Positions 33,654 to 42,728 of a stretch of 43,394 bases of DNA are shown in pieces (positions within the stretch are counted from its first letter, which is position 1; every line of letters begins with the position of its first letter). The notes under the pieces were generated by a model that ran no database searches, was not told the origin of the DNA, and saw only the letters and a program-made list of their open reading frames with translations. The DNA is from an uncultured Dehalococcoidia bacterium (GTDB lineage Bacteria; Chloroflexota; Dehalococcoidia; GIF9; UBA5629): assembly GCA_903844685.1 (NCBI GenBank), contig CAIMUM010000152.1, positions 1 to 43,394 of the forward strand, read 5' to 3'. The translations under genes were made by a program, and so were the position numbers.

Positions 33654-33673
33654 TATTAAGGAAAAGCAGGGCA

Positions 33674-35953
33674 ATGCAGGGATATGGGGCCGGGCGGAAA
33701 CCGCAGGTGGAAGCGCAACATGCCAGTGAACTGCTCGGCAGCTTGAGCTCAGGCGTCTGCATATTCGACCGATACGGCGCCATTACCTACTGTAACACGC
33801 GTTTCGCAGAACTGGCGGGGCGGACTGTAAGAAAGCTGGTGGGAAGGAAGTTGCGGAAAAACACATTATGGGGATCGTGGGGGCAGAAGGATGAATTCAG
33901 GGAGCTGTTTGCCCGCGCTAAAGAATCGCGGCAGGCGGTGACCATGCGGGCGATGCCAGTAAACAAAGGGGGGACACGCTACTGGAACCTTGAGCTCAGG
34001 CCATATATTTCACGCAGGAAAAAATATGAGGGCATGAGCCTGCTGGTTGAGGATGTAACGCAGTTATTCGAGAAGGAAAATGCAGTTGAATTGCTGCGCC
34101 GCTATTATGCGGCCGCGCTTCTGCAGACTTCTCCGCAGGCGCTTCTGGATGAATCGGTCGGGTTGATCCGCGAATTCAGTGGTTGCCCATCGGTACAAAT
34201 CCTCGTACTTGACCGCTATAAGGGCAGCGTGATGAAAGCTGTCAGCGAACATAGCCCGGGGCTTTGGGACAGCGGGCATACCGTGACACAGGCTTTCATA
34301 GAGAGCCTTTTCGTCCTTCCGGAAAAGGGGCCGGACGTGTATAGCAAAGACGGTGGCTCTGTATACCTGGCGGACGTCAGCGCTCTGGAAAGCGGACTTA
34401 GCGGCAATTTGAAGGAACTGGTTGCCGACGCCTGTAACTCTTACGGGTTTAATTCAATTGCTCTTATACCGGTCCGACTGGAGGGGCGGGAAGCCGGATA
34501 CATCCAGCTTGCCAGTCCCCGCGTAAACGGAGTCACGAAAGAAACCGTGGAGGCGGTAGAAAGAATCGCCGGGCACTTGCAGGTGATATTGGAGCATGCC
34601 GGGCTTAAGGATGAATTGAGCAGGCAACGGCAGAATCTGCTCAAGCAGGTCTACGAAAGGTCAGCCCACCTCGAATCGCTGGGTGAGAGGCTCAAGCAGG
34701 AGGTGGCCGAACGTAAAAAGGCACAGGAAGAAATGCGGGTGCAGAGGGACCTGGCCATTTCGCTCAACGGCATCGAATCTATGGATGAAGCCTTGAACCT
34801 GTGCCTCGAAACGGCCATCACGGTATCGGGCATGGACAGCGGCGGCATCTACATAGCGGACCCGGTTGCGGGAGGATTTAAACTGGTCTGCGCAAGGGGG
34901 TTAAGCGAAGATTTCGTAAAGTTGGTTTCCTATCACAGCGCTGCTGAAAACAGCGGTAAATCGGTGATGGCGGGCAAAAGCATTTTCGGCAGGTACGGCG
35001 AACTGGATAAGGCATTAGACGAAGTGCGCGGGAAAGAAGGCCTTAAAGGCATTGGCATCGTACCGATAATTCACGGCGGTAAGACCGTGGCCTGCCTCAA
35101 CATCGCCTCCCATGTTTTTGAGGAGATACCGGTTAATGCGCGTAATGCCATTGAGGCTATCTGCGCGGTGCTGGGCACTTTTATAGCGCATGTCAGCGGC
35201 AGGGAGGAATTGATTGAGAGCGAGGAACGCTACCGTACGCTGTTTGCCAGGACCTCCAATCCAATTATGGTCATCGACAGCGAAGGCAATTATATAGACG
35301 GCAATGACGCCGCCCTGGCCTTCCTTGAATGTACGCGGGAAGAGTTACTGGCCATGAACGTGCGGGACACGCTGCCTCCTTACCTGGATGGCGGGTGGTT
35401 TGAGCGCCTTCGCAAAATATGGGAGTCGGGAGGTACGGTCGAGCGGGATTACTACGTCTGGGGCAAGATAAAGGTGCTGGAACTGACCGTTATCCCTTTG
35501 CAGGTAGCAGGCCGCAAGATAATCTCCGGCATTGGCAGGGATATCACCGAACGGAAAATAGTGGAGGCCGCCCTCCGGGAATCGGAGGAGAAATACCGGT
35601 CCCTTATTGAAGATGCGGGAGAAGCTATTTTCATCGTACAGGACGCGAAGATAAAGTTTGCCAATAAACGGAGCTTTGAACTGGTCCAATATACACCGGA
35701 TGAGCTTGCCGACAGGGCTTTCAGCGAATTCGTCTACCCGCCGGACCTGGAAATGGTTATGGAACGTTATGCAGCAAGGCTCAGCGGTCAAAGCGTAGAA
35801 CCCGTATACTCTTTCAGGTTTGTAGACAGGGACGGATCGGTAAAACGGGTAGAGATACGGGCAATACCTGTTCTGTGGGACAACAGGCCGGCCACACTCG
35901 CCTTGATGACGGATATCAGCGGCGGGGAAAGTCATGTTGTTGACAGAGATTGA
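33674..35953 (+). CDS. PAS/GAF multidomain sensor without output domain
   Basis: 759 residues. In order: PAS (about 15-135, SSGVCIFDRYGAITYCNTRF), GAF (about 150-310), a coiled coil (about 312-350, LKDELSRQRQNLLKQVYERS), GAF (about 360-510), PAS (about 515-630, SNPIMVIDSEGNYIDGNDAA) and PAS (about 640-755, GEAIFIVQDAKIKFANKRSF). There is no transmembrane segment, histidine kinase, GGDEF, EAL or DNA-binding domain. The frame ends right after the third PAS domain with a normal stop, and no continuing frame is seen in the next 200 bases. It may pass signals by partner binding, or be the sensory half of a kinase that lost its end. ATG 33674 has CAGGG close upstream. Confidence 0.85.
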   Translation: MQGYGAGRKPQVEAQHASELLGSLSSGVCIFDRYGAITYCNTRFAELAGRTVRKLVGRKLRKNTLWGSWGQKDEFRELFARAKESRQAVTMRAMPVNKGGTRYWNLELRPYISRRKKYEGMSLLVEDVTQLFEKENAVELLRRYYAAALLQTSPQALLDESVGLIREFSGCPSVQILVLDRYKGSVMKAVSEHSPGLWDSGHTVTQAFIESLFVLPEKGPDVYSKDGGSVYLADVSALESGLSGNLKELVADACNSYGFNSIALIPVRLEGREAGYIQLASPRVNGVTKETVEAVERIAGHLQVILEHAGLKDELSRQRQNLLKQVYERSAHLESLGERLKQEVAERKKAQEEMRVQRDLAISLNGIESMDEALNLCLETAITVSGMDSGGIYIADPVAGGFKLVCARGLSEDFVKLVSYHSAAENSGKSVMAGKSIFGRYGELDKALDEVRGKEGLKGIGIVPIIHGGKTVACLNIASHVFEEIPVNARNAIEAICAVLGTFIAHVSGREELIESEERYRTLFARTSNPIMVIDSEGNYIDGNDAALAFLECTREELLAMNVRDTLPPYLDGGWFERLRKIWESGGTVERDYYVWGKIKVLELTVIPLQVAGRKIISGIGRDITERKIVEAALRESEEKYRSLIEDAGEAIFIVQDAKIKFANKRSFELVQYTPDELADRAFSEFVYPPDLEMVMERYAARLSGQSVEPVYSFRFVDRDGSVKRVEIRAIPVLWDNRPATLALMTDISGGESHVVDRD

Positions 35954-36041
35954 ATAGATGTGATAATATTTCCATTTGTTGCAAACTTGCGCTAATATTA
36001 GTACGTTTAGCGCAGGCTATGCATTACCTGGATAGTTAATG

Positions 36042-36110
36042 AGCCGGCTGGTTGACCCGGGATGTGTGCCAGATCGGGAAGTAGTCCGGGGACAACTTAG
36101 CGGCTTTTTA
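36042..36110 (+). terminator. Long hairpin with T-tract before the str operon (terminator or attenuator)
   Basis: Outer stem AGCCG (36042-36046) with CGGCT (36101-36105), then GGTTG (36050-36054) with CAACT (36093-36097), then CCCGGGA (36056-36062) with TCCGGGG (36085-36091, one mismatch), closing a loop that contains CGGGAAG. TTTTT (36105-36109) follows directly. It may end the PAS sensor transcript or attenuate entry into rpsL, 45 bases downstream. A small RNA is also possible. No strong promoter is recognised in this gap. Confidence 0.5.
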
Positions 36111-36154
36111 ATTTGCCGAAAATTTGATAATAAAAATATGAGGAAGAGATTAGT

Positions 36155-36592
36155 ATGCCGACAGTAAACCAGCTGGTCAGAAAAGGCCGCCGCAAGGTGG
36201 GCAGGAAGACCAAGTCTCCCGCGTTGCAGGTAATATACAATACGCTGAAAAACAAGTCGCGCAAAGGTGTATGTTCACCCCAGAAGCGCGGGGTCTGTGT
36301 GCAGGTTAAAACCATGACCCCCAAAAAGCCGAACTCGGCGCTGCGTAAAATAGCCCGCGTAAGGCTGACCAACCACATCGAGGTCACGGCATATATCCCG
36401 GGCGAAGGGCATAATCTCCAGGAACACTCGGTCGTACTCATCCGCGGCGGCAGGGTAAAAGACCTGCCGGGCGTTCGCTACCATATTATCCGCGGCACGC
36501 TTGATGCTGCGGGTGTCGACAAGCGCAGGCAGGGACGCAGCAAATACGGCGCCAAGGCGCCCAAGAAAACTGCTGTGGCCAGCCCAGTTTAA
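36155..36592 (+). CDS. rpsL: Ribosomal protein uS12
   Basis: 145 residues. Small-subunit protein in the decoding centre. First gene of the str operon. It begins [12 protein letters not shown]; the streptomycin region is [12 protein letters not shown] with the sensitive lysines in place, and [17 protein letters not shown] follows. The C-terminal tail is slightly longer than in E. coli (about 20 residues). ATG 36155 follows GAGGAAGAG. Only 12 bases separate it from rpsG. Confidence 0.98.
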   Translation: MPTVNQLVRKGRRKVGRKTKSPALQVIYNTLKNKSRKGVCSPQKRGVCVQVKTMTPKKPNSALRKIARVRLTNHIEVTAYIPGEGHNLQEHSVVLIRGGRVKDLPGVRYHIIRGTLDAAGVDKRRQGRSKYGAKAPKKTAVASPV

Positions 36593-36604
36593 CGGGGAGA
36601 TAAT

Positions 36605-37075
36605 ATGTCAAGGCGAGCCAAATTTGTTAACAAGGAAGTCAGCCCGGACCCGAAATACGGGAGCGCGGTGGTTGCCAGGTTTATTAATAAGATAATGTAT
36701 AAGGGCAAGAAATCGACGGCCCAGGGCATTGTTTACGATGCCTTTGAGCGCATAACCAAACAGATGAAAACGGAGCCCCTCCAAATTTTTGAGCAGGCTA
36801 TGAAAAATGCCACCCCCATGCTGCAGGTCAAATCAAGGCGCGTGGGCGGTGCCACTTACCAGGTGCCCATTGAGGTCAGCCCTGAACGCGGCGAGTTCCT
36901 GGCGACCAAGTGGATCATTACTTATGCAAGGGACCGCAGCGGCAGGTCGATGGCTGAAAGGCTGGCCGCAGAATTGATGGATGCTGCCCAGGGGCAGGGC
37001 AATACCATTAAAAAGAGACAGGATACCCATAAGATGGCTGAGGCCAACAAGGCGTTTGCACACTACAGATGGTAA
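36605..37075 (+). CDS. rpsG: Ribosomal protein uS7
   Basis: 156 residues, the standard length. It initiates assembly of the 30S head by binding 16S rRNA. Family segments [36 protein letters not shown] and [20 protein letters not shown] are clear. GGGGAG lies 6 bases before ATG 36605. Its stop codon overlaps the presumed fusA start by seven bases, so translation of the two is coupled. Confidence 0.98.
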   Translation: MSRRAKFVNKEVSPDPKYGSAVVARFINKIMYKGKKSTAQGIVYDAFERITKQMKTEPLQIFEQAMKNATPMLQVKSRRVGGATYQVPIEVSPERGEFLATKWIITYARDRSGRSMAERLAAELMDAAQGQGNTIKKRQDTHKMAEANKAFAHYRW

Positions 37076-39204
37076 CAACTGGAATAAAGGAATCCCGGCC
37101 AAAATCAGGCCAGGCTGTTAATAAAGTGGCAAGATCATTTCAGCTGGATCATGTCCGGAATATCGGCATCATCGCTCATATCGATGCCGGTAAAACCACG
37201 ACCACTGAGCGGATACTTTTCTATACGGGCAGGACATATAAAGTCGGAGAGGTGCATGACGGCACTACTGTCATGGATTGGATGGTGCAGGAAAGGGAAC
37301 GCGGCATCACCATAACCTCCGCGGCTACCACCTGTCACTGGAACGAAAGACGGATTAATATTATTGATACCCCGGGCCATGTTGATTTCACTGCTGAAGT
37401 GGAACGCAGCCTTCGTGTGCTGGACGGTGGAGTGGTGGTGCTGGATGCGGTAGCCGGCGTCGAAGCGCAGTCTGAAACCGTTTGGCGACAGGCCGATAAG
37501 TACGGCGTGCCGCGGATATGCTTCATCAACAAGATGGACAGGGTGGGCGCAGATTATGAGCGTACCATCGGCATGATAGAAGAGCGCCTTAAGGCCAAAA
37601 CCGTTATGATACAGTTGCCGATCGGCAAGGAGAGCCTTTTCAGCGGTGTGGTTGACCTTGTGAGAAAAAAGGCCTGGTCTTTTCCCGATGAGGTAACCGA
37701 AGACCCGGCGGAAATCGAAATCCCGCTGGATTTGAGAGAAATGGTAGAACAGGCCAGGCACGATATGATCGAGAGGCTGGGGGAGCAAGACGACCAGCTT
37801 ATGCTCAAATATGTTGATAACAGTGAGATAAGTGAAGAGGACATCAAGGCAGCGCTCAGACGGCTTACGATCGCAAACCGGATCGTGCCTATTGTGTGCG
37901 GCAGCGCGCTGCGCAATAAAGGTATCCAGCTGGTGCTGGATGCCGTCGTAGATTACCTGCCTTCACCGCTGGATAAGCCGCCGCTGAAGGTTATGAATAC
38001 CGAAACCGGCGAGGAAGTGACGCGCCCGGCCAGTGATGATGCTCCTTTTACGGCACTGGCATTTAAAGTAGTGTCAGATCCTTTTGTCGGCAGGCTGGTC
38101 TATTTCAGGGTATACTCGGGCAGCATCAAGGTAGGCGCCCAGATTTACAATGCCAGCAGGCAAAACAGGGAAAGGCTGGGACGGCTGCTCCTCATGCATG
38201 CTAATAAGCGGGAGGAGATAGACGAGGTGGATACCGGGTGCATCGCCGCGACCCTCGGCCTGAAGAACACCTTCACAGGAGACACGCTCTGCGGGGCAGG
38301 GCAGTCTGTCTTGCTGGAGGATATAAAGTTTCCCGAGCCGGTTATCTCCATGGCGGTTGAGCCCAAGAGCAAGGCTGACCAGGATAAATTAGGCGATGCC
38401 ATGGGAAAGCTGGCCGAAGAGGACCCCACTTTCAAGATCCGAACCAACGAGGAGACTGGCCAGACAATTATATCGGGCATGGGTGAATTGCACCTCGAGG
38501 TCCTTATCGACCGTATGATGAGGGAGTTCGGAGTGCAGGTCAGCGTAGGGAATCCGCAGGTAGCATATAAGGAAACTATTACCATCCCGGTCGAGGCTGA
38601 AGGCCGCTTCATCCGGCAGACGGGCGGTCATGGGCAGTACGGACACTGCTGGCTTAAGCTCGAGCCGGGAGAGCGCAACAGCGGATTTATATTTGTTAAC
38701 GCCGTCCGTGGCGGCGATATCTCAAGGCAGTACATACCGGCTATCGAAGCAGGTGTGCGTGAAGCGCTTGACACAGGCGGTGTGAGCGGATACCCGCTCG
38801 TGGATATTAAGGTATCGGTATTCGACGGCAGTGAACACGACGTCGATTCCTCGGAGATGGCATTCAAGATGGCCGGTTCGATAGCCCTCAAAGAGGGTGT
38901 CGCCAAAGCCAAGCCTGTTATCCTGGAACCCATTATGCGCCTTGAATGCGTTACGCCGTCCTCTTTTATGGGTGAAGTCATCGGAGACTTGAATTCGAGG
39001 CGTGGGCAGATACAGGGAATTGAAACGCACGGCGAGACCTGCGTTATCCACTGCTTTATACCGCTGGCGGAATCTTTCGGCTATGCAACTACATTAAGGT
39101 CGCTGACACAGGGCAGGGCTACTTCTTCGATGGACTTCCAGCAGTACAGTGAAGTGCCCGCCAATATACGTGAAGAAATGTTAGCTAAATCAAAGGGTAG
39201 GTAA
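37069..39204 (+). CDS. fusA: Elongation factor G
   Basis: 711 residues; GTPase that drives ribosome translocation. G motifs: AHIDAGKTT (G1), [10 protein letters not shown] (G2), DTPGHVDF (G3), NKMDRVG (G4) and GSAL (G5). Domains II-V follow, ending [17 protein letters not shown]. The open frame begins at ATG 37069, overlapping the rpsG stop. A GTG at 37126 would give 692 residues starting [14 protein letters not shown], nearer the usual EF-G N-terminus, but neither start has a clear ribosome site. The gene runs directly into rpsJ (stop codon then ATG, no gap). There is no tuf gene between them. Confidence 0.96.
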   Translation: MVTTGIKESRPKSGQAVNKVARSFQLDHVRNIGIIAHIDAGKTTTTERILFYTGRTYKVGEVHDGTTVMDWMVQERERGITITSAATTCHWNERRINIIDTPGHVDFTAEVERSLRVLDGGVVVLDAVAGVEAQSETVWRQADKYGVPRICFINKMDRVGADYERTIGMIEERLKAKTVMIQLPIGKESLFSGVVDLVRKKAWSFPDEVTEDPAEIEIPLDLREMVEQARHDMIERLGEQDDQLMLKYVDNSEISEEDIKAALRRLTIANRIVPIVCGSALRNKGIQLVLDAVVDYLPSPLDKPPLKVMNTETGEEVTRPASDDAPFTALAFKVVSDPFVGRLVYFRVYSGSIKVGAQIYNASRQNRERLGRLLLMHANKREEIDEVDTGCIAATLGLKNTFTGDTLCGAGQSVLLEDIKFPEPVISMAVEPKSKADQDKLGDAMGKLAEEDPTFKIRTNEETGQTIISGMGELHLEVLIDRMMREFGVQVSVGNPQVAYKETITIPVEAEGRFIRQTGGHGQYGHCWLKLEPGERNSGFIFVNAVRGGDISRQYIPAIEAGVREALDTGGVSGYPLVDIKVSVFDGSEHDVDSSEMAFKMAGSIALKEGVAKAKPVILEPIMRLECVTPSSFMGEVIGDLNSRRGQIQGIETHGETCVIHCFIPLAESFGYATTLRSLTQGRATSSMDFQQYSEVPANIREEMLAKSKGR

Positions 39205-39513
39205 ATGACCAAGCAGAAGATAAGAATTAAATTGCGGGGATACGATCACAGGCTGGTCGACCAGTCGGTCGGGCAGATTATCGACACTGCCATTAAATCA
39301 GGCGCCGAAGTGATAGGCCCGGTGCCGCTGCCGACCAGGATTGAGAAATTTTGTGTAATCAGGTCAAGTTTTATTGATAAGGATTCCCGTGAGCAGTTTG
39401 AAATACGCACTCACAAAAGGCTGATCGATATAGTCGGGCCGACCACAAAGACGATTGACGCTTTGACGCAATTGCAATTGCCGTCAGGCGTGGAAATTGA
39501 TATTAGATTGTAG
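39205..39513 (+). CDS. rpsJ: Ribosomal protein uS10
   Basis: 102 residues, standard length; also a transcription antitermination factor (NusE). It begins [19 protein letters not shown] and has [19 protein letters not shown]. Starts on the base after the fusA stop, so str and S10 operons are joined. Confidence 0.98.
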   Translation: MTKQKIRIKLRGYDHRLVDQSVGQIIDTAIKSGAEVIGPVPLPTRIEKFCVIRSSFIDKDSREQFEIRTHKRLIDIVGPTTKTIDALTQLQLPSGVEIDIRL

Positions 39514-39524
39514 GAATTTAAGAT

Positions 39525-40133
39525 ATGGCTGGCATACTTGGCAGAAAAATAGGAATGACACAGTTATACAGGGAAAACGTGGAGATAGCCGTGACGGCCA
39601 TCGAAGCGGGTCCCTGCTGCGTTACACAGGTCAAGACTATCGAAAAGGACAAGTATAATGCTGTCCAGATAGGATTTGGTGAATCCAAGAAGCTCAACAA
39701 GGCTGAGAAGGGACATCTCAAGGAGAACGGTAATTACAGATACCTCCGCGAATTCCGTCTTGACGATGTAAAAGATTACCAGGTCGGGCAAAAAATCGAT
39801 GCCGGGATGTTCAAAGCCGGAGATATAGTCCAAATCGAAGGTGTCTCAAAGGGCAAGGGATTTGCCGGGGGCGTAAAGAGGCATCATTTCAAGGGTGGAC
39901 CGAAGACGCATGGCCAGTCCGACAGGCACCGCGCGCCCGGTTCCATAGGTTCCACCACCACCCCGGGCCGGGTTTTCAAGGGATTACGCATGGCCGGCCA
40001 TATGGGCGCCCGCAAGGTGACCGCACTTAACCTCGAAGTGGTCGAGGTCGATACCGCTAAAAATGTTGTGCTGCTGAAAGGTGCAGTTCCCGGCGCTAAA
40101 GGCGGGATACTGTTGATCGAGAAAGCATCGTAA
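39525..40133 (+). CDS. rplC: Ribosomal protein uL3
   Basis: 202 residues. Large-subunit protein near the peptidyl transferase centre. It begins MAGILGRKIGMTQLYREN; the central loop carries GGPKTHGQSDRHRAPGSIG, conserved in uL3. An AGGA site lies about 8 bases before ATG 39525. Follows rpsJ by 11 bases and precedes rplD by 12. Confidence 0.97.
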   Translation: MAGILGRKIGMTQLYRENVEIAVTAIEAGPCCVTQVKTIEKDKYNAVQIGFGESKKLNKAEKGHLKENGNYRYLREFRLDDVKDYQVGQKIDAGMFKAGDIVQIEGVSKGKGFAGGVKRHHFKGGPKTHGQSDRHRAPGSIGSTTTPGRVFKGLRMAGHMGARKVTALNLEVVEVDTAKNVVLLKGAVPGAKGGILLIEKAS

Positions 40134-40145
40134 AAGGTTATTACA

Positions 40146-40799
40146 GTGGAATTAGAAGTATTTGATTTAAAAGGCGAAAAAGCAGGCAAGATCAAGGTCA
40201 GCGATTACGTGTTTGGTGAGGCCGTCAATGAGGCGGTCGTACACCAGGCATTGCTGATGCAGTTAGCTAACCGCCGTCAGGGAACCGCCGATACGCAAAC
40301 GCGCTCGGATGTCAGCAGGAGCACCAAGAAGCAGTACGCGCAGAAACATACCGGCCGGGCCAGGCGCGGCGGGGCGAGTTCGCCCCTGATGAAAGGAGGC
40401 GGCGTCGTATTCGGCCCGCATCCCAGGAGCTACCGGCAGGATATGCCTAAAAAAATGCGCCGGTTGGCCCTGCGCAGTGTGCTTTCCGGCAAAATGCGCG
40501 ATGGTGAGATCAAGATTTTAAAGAAGTTGGAGCTTAGCGAGCCTAAAACTAAATTCATGTCGGAGATACTGGATGCCCTGGGCGTTGACAATACAGCCAT
40601 CATCGGCGTTGCGCTGGGCAACGATTACGTAACGATGGCGAGCTCAAACCTGACGGGCGTCAAAACCACCGCGGTTGCGATGCTCAATGTGGCAGACCTG
40701 CTTTCCTATAAAGTGCTGGTTCTCGACGTTGACGCCGTTCGACGTATTGAAGATCTTTGGGACAAGAAAGAGGCGAAAAGCAAGGGGAAGGCAGCCTAA
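40146..40799 (+). CDS. rplD: Ribosomal protein uL4
   Basis: 217 residues, starting at GTG 40146 (MELEVFDLKGEKAG) with AAAAGG upstream. The conserved loop reads KQYAQKHTGRARRGGASSPL and GGGVVFGPHPRSY, which lines the exit tunnel. In some bacteria uL4 also represses this operon; no evidence of that here. Confidence 0.97.
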   Translation: MELEVFDLKGEKAGKIKVSDYVFGEAVNEAVVHQALLMQLANRRQGTADTQTRSDVSRSTKKQYAQKHTGRARRGGASSPLMKGGGVVFGPHPRSYRQDMPKKMRRLALRSVLSGKMRDGEIKILKKLELSEPKTKFMSEILDALGVDNTAIIGVALGNDYVTMASSNLTGVKTTAVAMLNVADLLSYKVLVLDVDAVRRIEDLWDKKEAKSKGKAA

Positions 40800-40823
40800 G
40801 GCTCCGAGAGGATTATTAGCAAG

Positions 40824-41108
40824 ATGAATTTATATGAAGTTTTACGCAGGCCCCTGGTAACAGAAAAGAGCACCAGGCTCTCTGAAGGCAACAAATATGT
40901 TTTTGAAGTTGATAAAAGAGCTAACAAGGACCAGGTAAGGGAGGCCGTTGAGAAGGCCTTTAACGTGGGGGTGGTGGGCGTTAATATGATCAAGGTGCCC
41001 GGCGAAGTCAAACGCATGGGCAGGAGGGCGGTAGCCCACCCTTCATGGAAAAAAGCGATTGTTACACTCAAAGAAGGCGACAAAATACAGTTCTTTGAGG
41101 GAGTGTAA
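40824..41108 (+). CDS. rplW: Ribosomal protein uL23
   Basis: 94 residues; forms the docking site for SRP and trigger factor at the tunnel exit. It begins MNLYEVLRRPLVTEKST and has KYVFEVDKRANKDQVREAVE. GAGAGGA lies about 11 bases before ATG 40824. The next gene is the small basic ORF at 41126, 17 bases on. Confidence 0.97.
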   Translation: MNLYEVLRRPLVTEKSTRLSEGNKYVFEVDKRANKDQVREAVEKAFNVGVVGVNMIKVPGEVKRMGRRAVAHPSWKKAIVTLKEGDKIQFFEGV

Positions 41109-41125
41109 GATAACAGGAGTGTAAA

Positions 41126-41221
41126 TTGGGTTCTGTTATAAAGAAACGCAAAAAAAAGATGGCGAAACACAAGCATCGCAAGCTTCTGAGGAAGAGCCGA
41201 TGGCAAAGACGCCACGCTTAA
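41126..41221 (+). CDS. 31-residue basic protein of the bS22/AURKAIP1-COX24 type
   Basis: Small gene between rplW and rplB. It starts at TTG 41126 with a strong AGGAG site (41116-41120) five bases before it, and ends at TAA 41219-41221. The 31 residues begin MGSVIKKRKKKMAKHKHRK and continue LLRKSRWQRRHA; 17 are Lys or Arg, with 3 His. This matches what I know of bS22, the 32-33 residue actinobacterial ribosomal protein (GSVIKKRRKRM-, KKHRKLLR-), and the AURKAIP1/COX24 domain of mitochondrial mS38. Placement inside the S10 operon supports a ribosomal role, probably binding rRNA of the 30S subunit. It is easily missed by gene finders because of length and start codon. Confidence 0.85.
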   Translation: MGSVIKKRKKKMAKHKHRKLLRKSRWQRRHA

Positions 41222-41241
41222 TAATGTAGGAGTAATTAGAT

Positions 41242-42072
41242 TTGGCTTTAAAGACATTTCGCCCTACATCCCCCGGGCGCCGTGGAATGGTAAAGATATC
41301 GTTTGACGATATCACCAAAACGGTGCCGGAAAAAGCTCTGCTGGTACCCAAGAAAAGGAAAGCGGGTAGAAACAACAGGGGCGTGATAACAACGCGCCAC
41401 AGGGGTGGCGGCGCTAAACAGAAGACACGCATTATTGACTTCAAGCGGGATAAGCTCGGAGTACCCGGGAAAGTGGCCGCTGTCGAATATGATCCCGGCC
41501 GCACGGCACGCATCGCCTTGATCTTTTATGCTGACGGCGAGAAGCGCTATATGCTTTGCCCGCTCGGTCTGGGGGTTGGCGACACTGTTCAGGCCGGGGA
41601 AACCGCTGAGGTCAGGCCGGGCAATAACCTGCCCCTGGGTCTCATCCCCGCAGGTACCGCAGTGCATAACCTGGAATTTGAACCCAACAAGGGTGGCCAG
41701 ATCGTCAGGAGCGCGGGCACCTCGGCCCAGATACTGGGCAGGGAAGATAAATATACGATGGTCCGCCTGCCTTCCGGTGAAGTACGCCGCTTTATGAATG
41801 AATGCAGGGCTACCATCGGCCAGGTAGGAAACCTGGACCACCAGAATATTAAACACGGTAAAGCAGGACGGGTACGCTTGCTGGGACGACGGCCCAAGGT
41901 AAGGGGTTCCGCTATGAGCCCACGTGATCATCCGCATGGCGGCGGCGAAGGCCGGTCACCGCGCGGTATGCATCCCAAGACACCACAGGGCAAGCCGGCA
42001 TTGGGACACAGGACACGCTTGGGCAAAGTATCCGATAAATTGATCGTAAGGCGCCGCTACGCCGCGAAATAA
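41242..42072 (+). CDS. rplB: Ribosomal protein uL2
   Basis: 276 residues, starting at TTG 41242 (first residues [16 protein letters not shown]) with AGGAG about 9 bases upstream. Peptidyl transferase region: [20 protein letters not shown], with the essential histidine. Standard length. The TTG start is preferred because it places the family N-terminus correctly and no ATG is near. Confidence 0.97.
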   Translation: MALKTFRPTSPGRRGMVKISFDDITKTVPEKALLVPKKRKAGRNNRGVITTRHRGGGAKQKTRIIDFKRDKLGVPGKVAAVEYDPGRTARIALIFYADGEKRYMLCPLGLGVGDTVQAGETAEVRPGNNLPLGLIPAGTAVHNLEFEPNKGGQIVRSAGTSAQILGREDKYTMVRLPSGEVRRFMNECRATIGQVGNLDHQNIKHGKAGRVRLLGRRPKVRGSAMSPRDHPHGGGEGRSPRGMHPKTPQGKPALGHRTRLGKVSDKLIVRRRYAAK

Positions 42073-42087
42073 AGAGGTAAATTAAGT

Positions 42088-42378
42088 ATGTCACGTTCAG
42101 CGAGAAAGGGCCCGTACTGTCATCCCAAGCTGCTGAAAAAAATTGAAGCGCTTAATAGGACAGGCGAGAAACAGGTAATCAAGACCTGGGCGAGGTCTTC
42201 TACCATAATGCCCGAAATGCTCGGCCACACAATCGGCGTGCATGACGGCAGGCGGCATGTGCCGATTTTTATAACTGAAAATATGGTCGGGCATAAACTG
42301 GGTGAGTTTGCCATGACACGGACGTTCCGCGGCCATGTCGGCAAAGCCACAGCGGCAGCGCCCATCAAGAAGAAATAA
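42088..42378 (+). CDS. rpsS: Ribosomal protein uS19
   Basis: 96 residues, begins [20 protein letters not shown]. The 30S head motif [20 protein letters not shown] and [14 protein letters not shown] are typical. AAAGAGG precedes ATG 42088. Follows rplB by 15 bases. Confidence 0.98.
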   Translation: MSRSARKGPYCHPKLLKKIEALNRTGEKQVIKTWARSSTIMPEMLGHTIGVHDGRRHVPIFITENMVGHKLGEFAMTRTFRGHVGKATAAAPIKKK

Positions 42379-42389
42379 GCAGGTAAGAA

Positions 42390-42728
42390 ATGAGAGTTGG
42401 AGCAGTAGCTAAAGATATCGGAATACCGCCCCGCAAGATGCGGCTTGTGGTGGATATGGTGCGTGGCAAAAAAGTTGCAGATGCGCTTAATATACTTAAG
42501 TTCACGCCCACCCCTGCAGCCAAAGTTATTGCAAAGGTTATTAGATCCGCCTCTGCCAACGCGGAAAATAACTACCAACTGGATCCCGCTGAACTGAAGG
42601 TTGTTTATATAGTGGCCGATGAAGCACGCACGCTGAAGAGATACAGGCCACAATCCCGGGGCCGTTTCAGCCCTATATTGAAACGCGCTTCGCATATCAA
42701 GGTTTTCGTTTCCGAGGAGGGAAAATAA
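42390..42728 (+). CDS. rplV: Ribosomal protein uL22
   Basis: 112 residues, standard. Lines the exit tunnel. It begins MRVGAVAKDIGIPPRKMRLV; the beta-hairpin includes RYRPQSRGRFSPILKR. AGCAGG lies upstream of ATG 42390. Its stop codon is directly followed by the rpsC TTG. Confidence 0.97.
   Translation: MRVGAVAKDIGIPPRKMRLVVDMVRGKKVADALNILKFTPTPAAKVIAKVIRSASANAENNYQLDPAELKVVYIVADEARTLKRYRPQSRGRFSPILKRASHIKVFVSEEGK

Noticed and set aside
33619-33676. c-di-GMP-I riboswitch before the PAS/GAF sensor
   Set aside because: Only a GCAAAGCC-like core is present. The matching 5' GGCAAACC segment, the tetraloop stem and the complementary 3' closing strand are not found.
36042-36105. Signal recognition particle (4.5S) RNA
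   Set aside because: The hairpin has a GGGAAG near its tip, but the asymmetric loop is on the wrong side and the conserved AGCAGC segment is missing.
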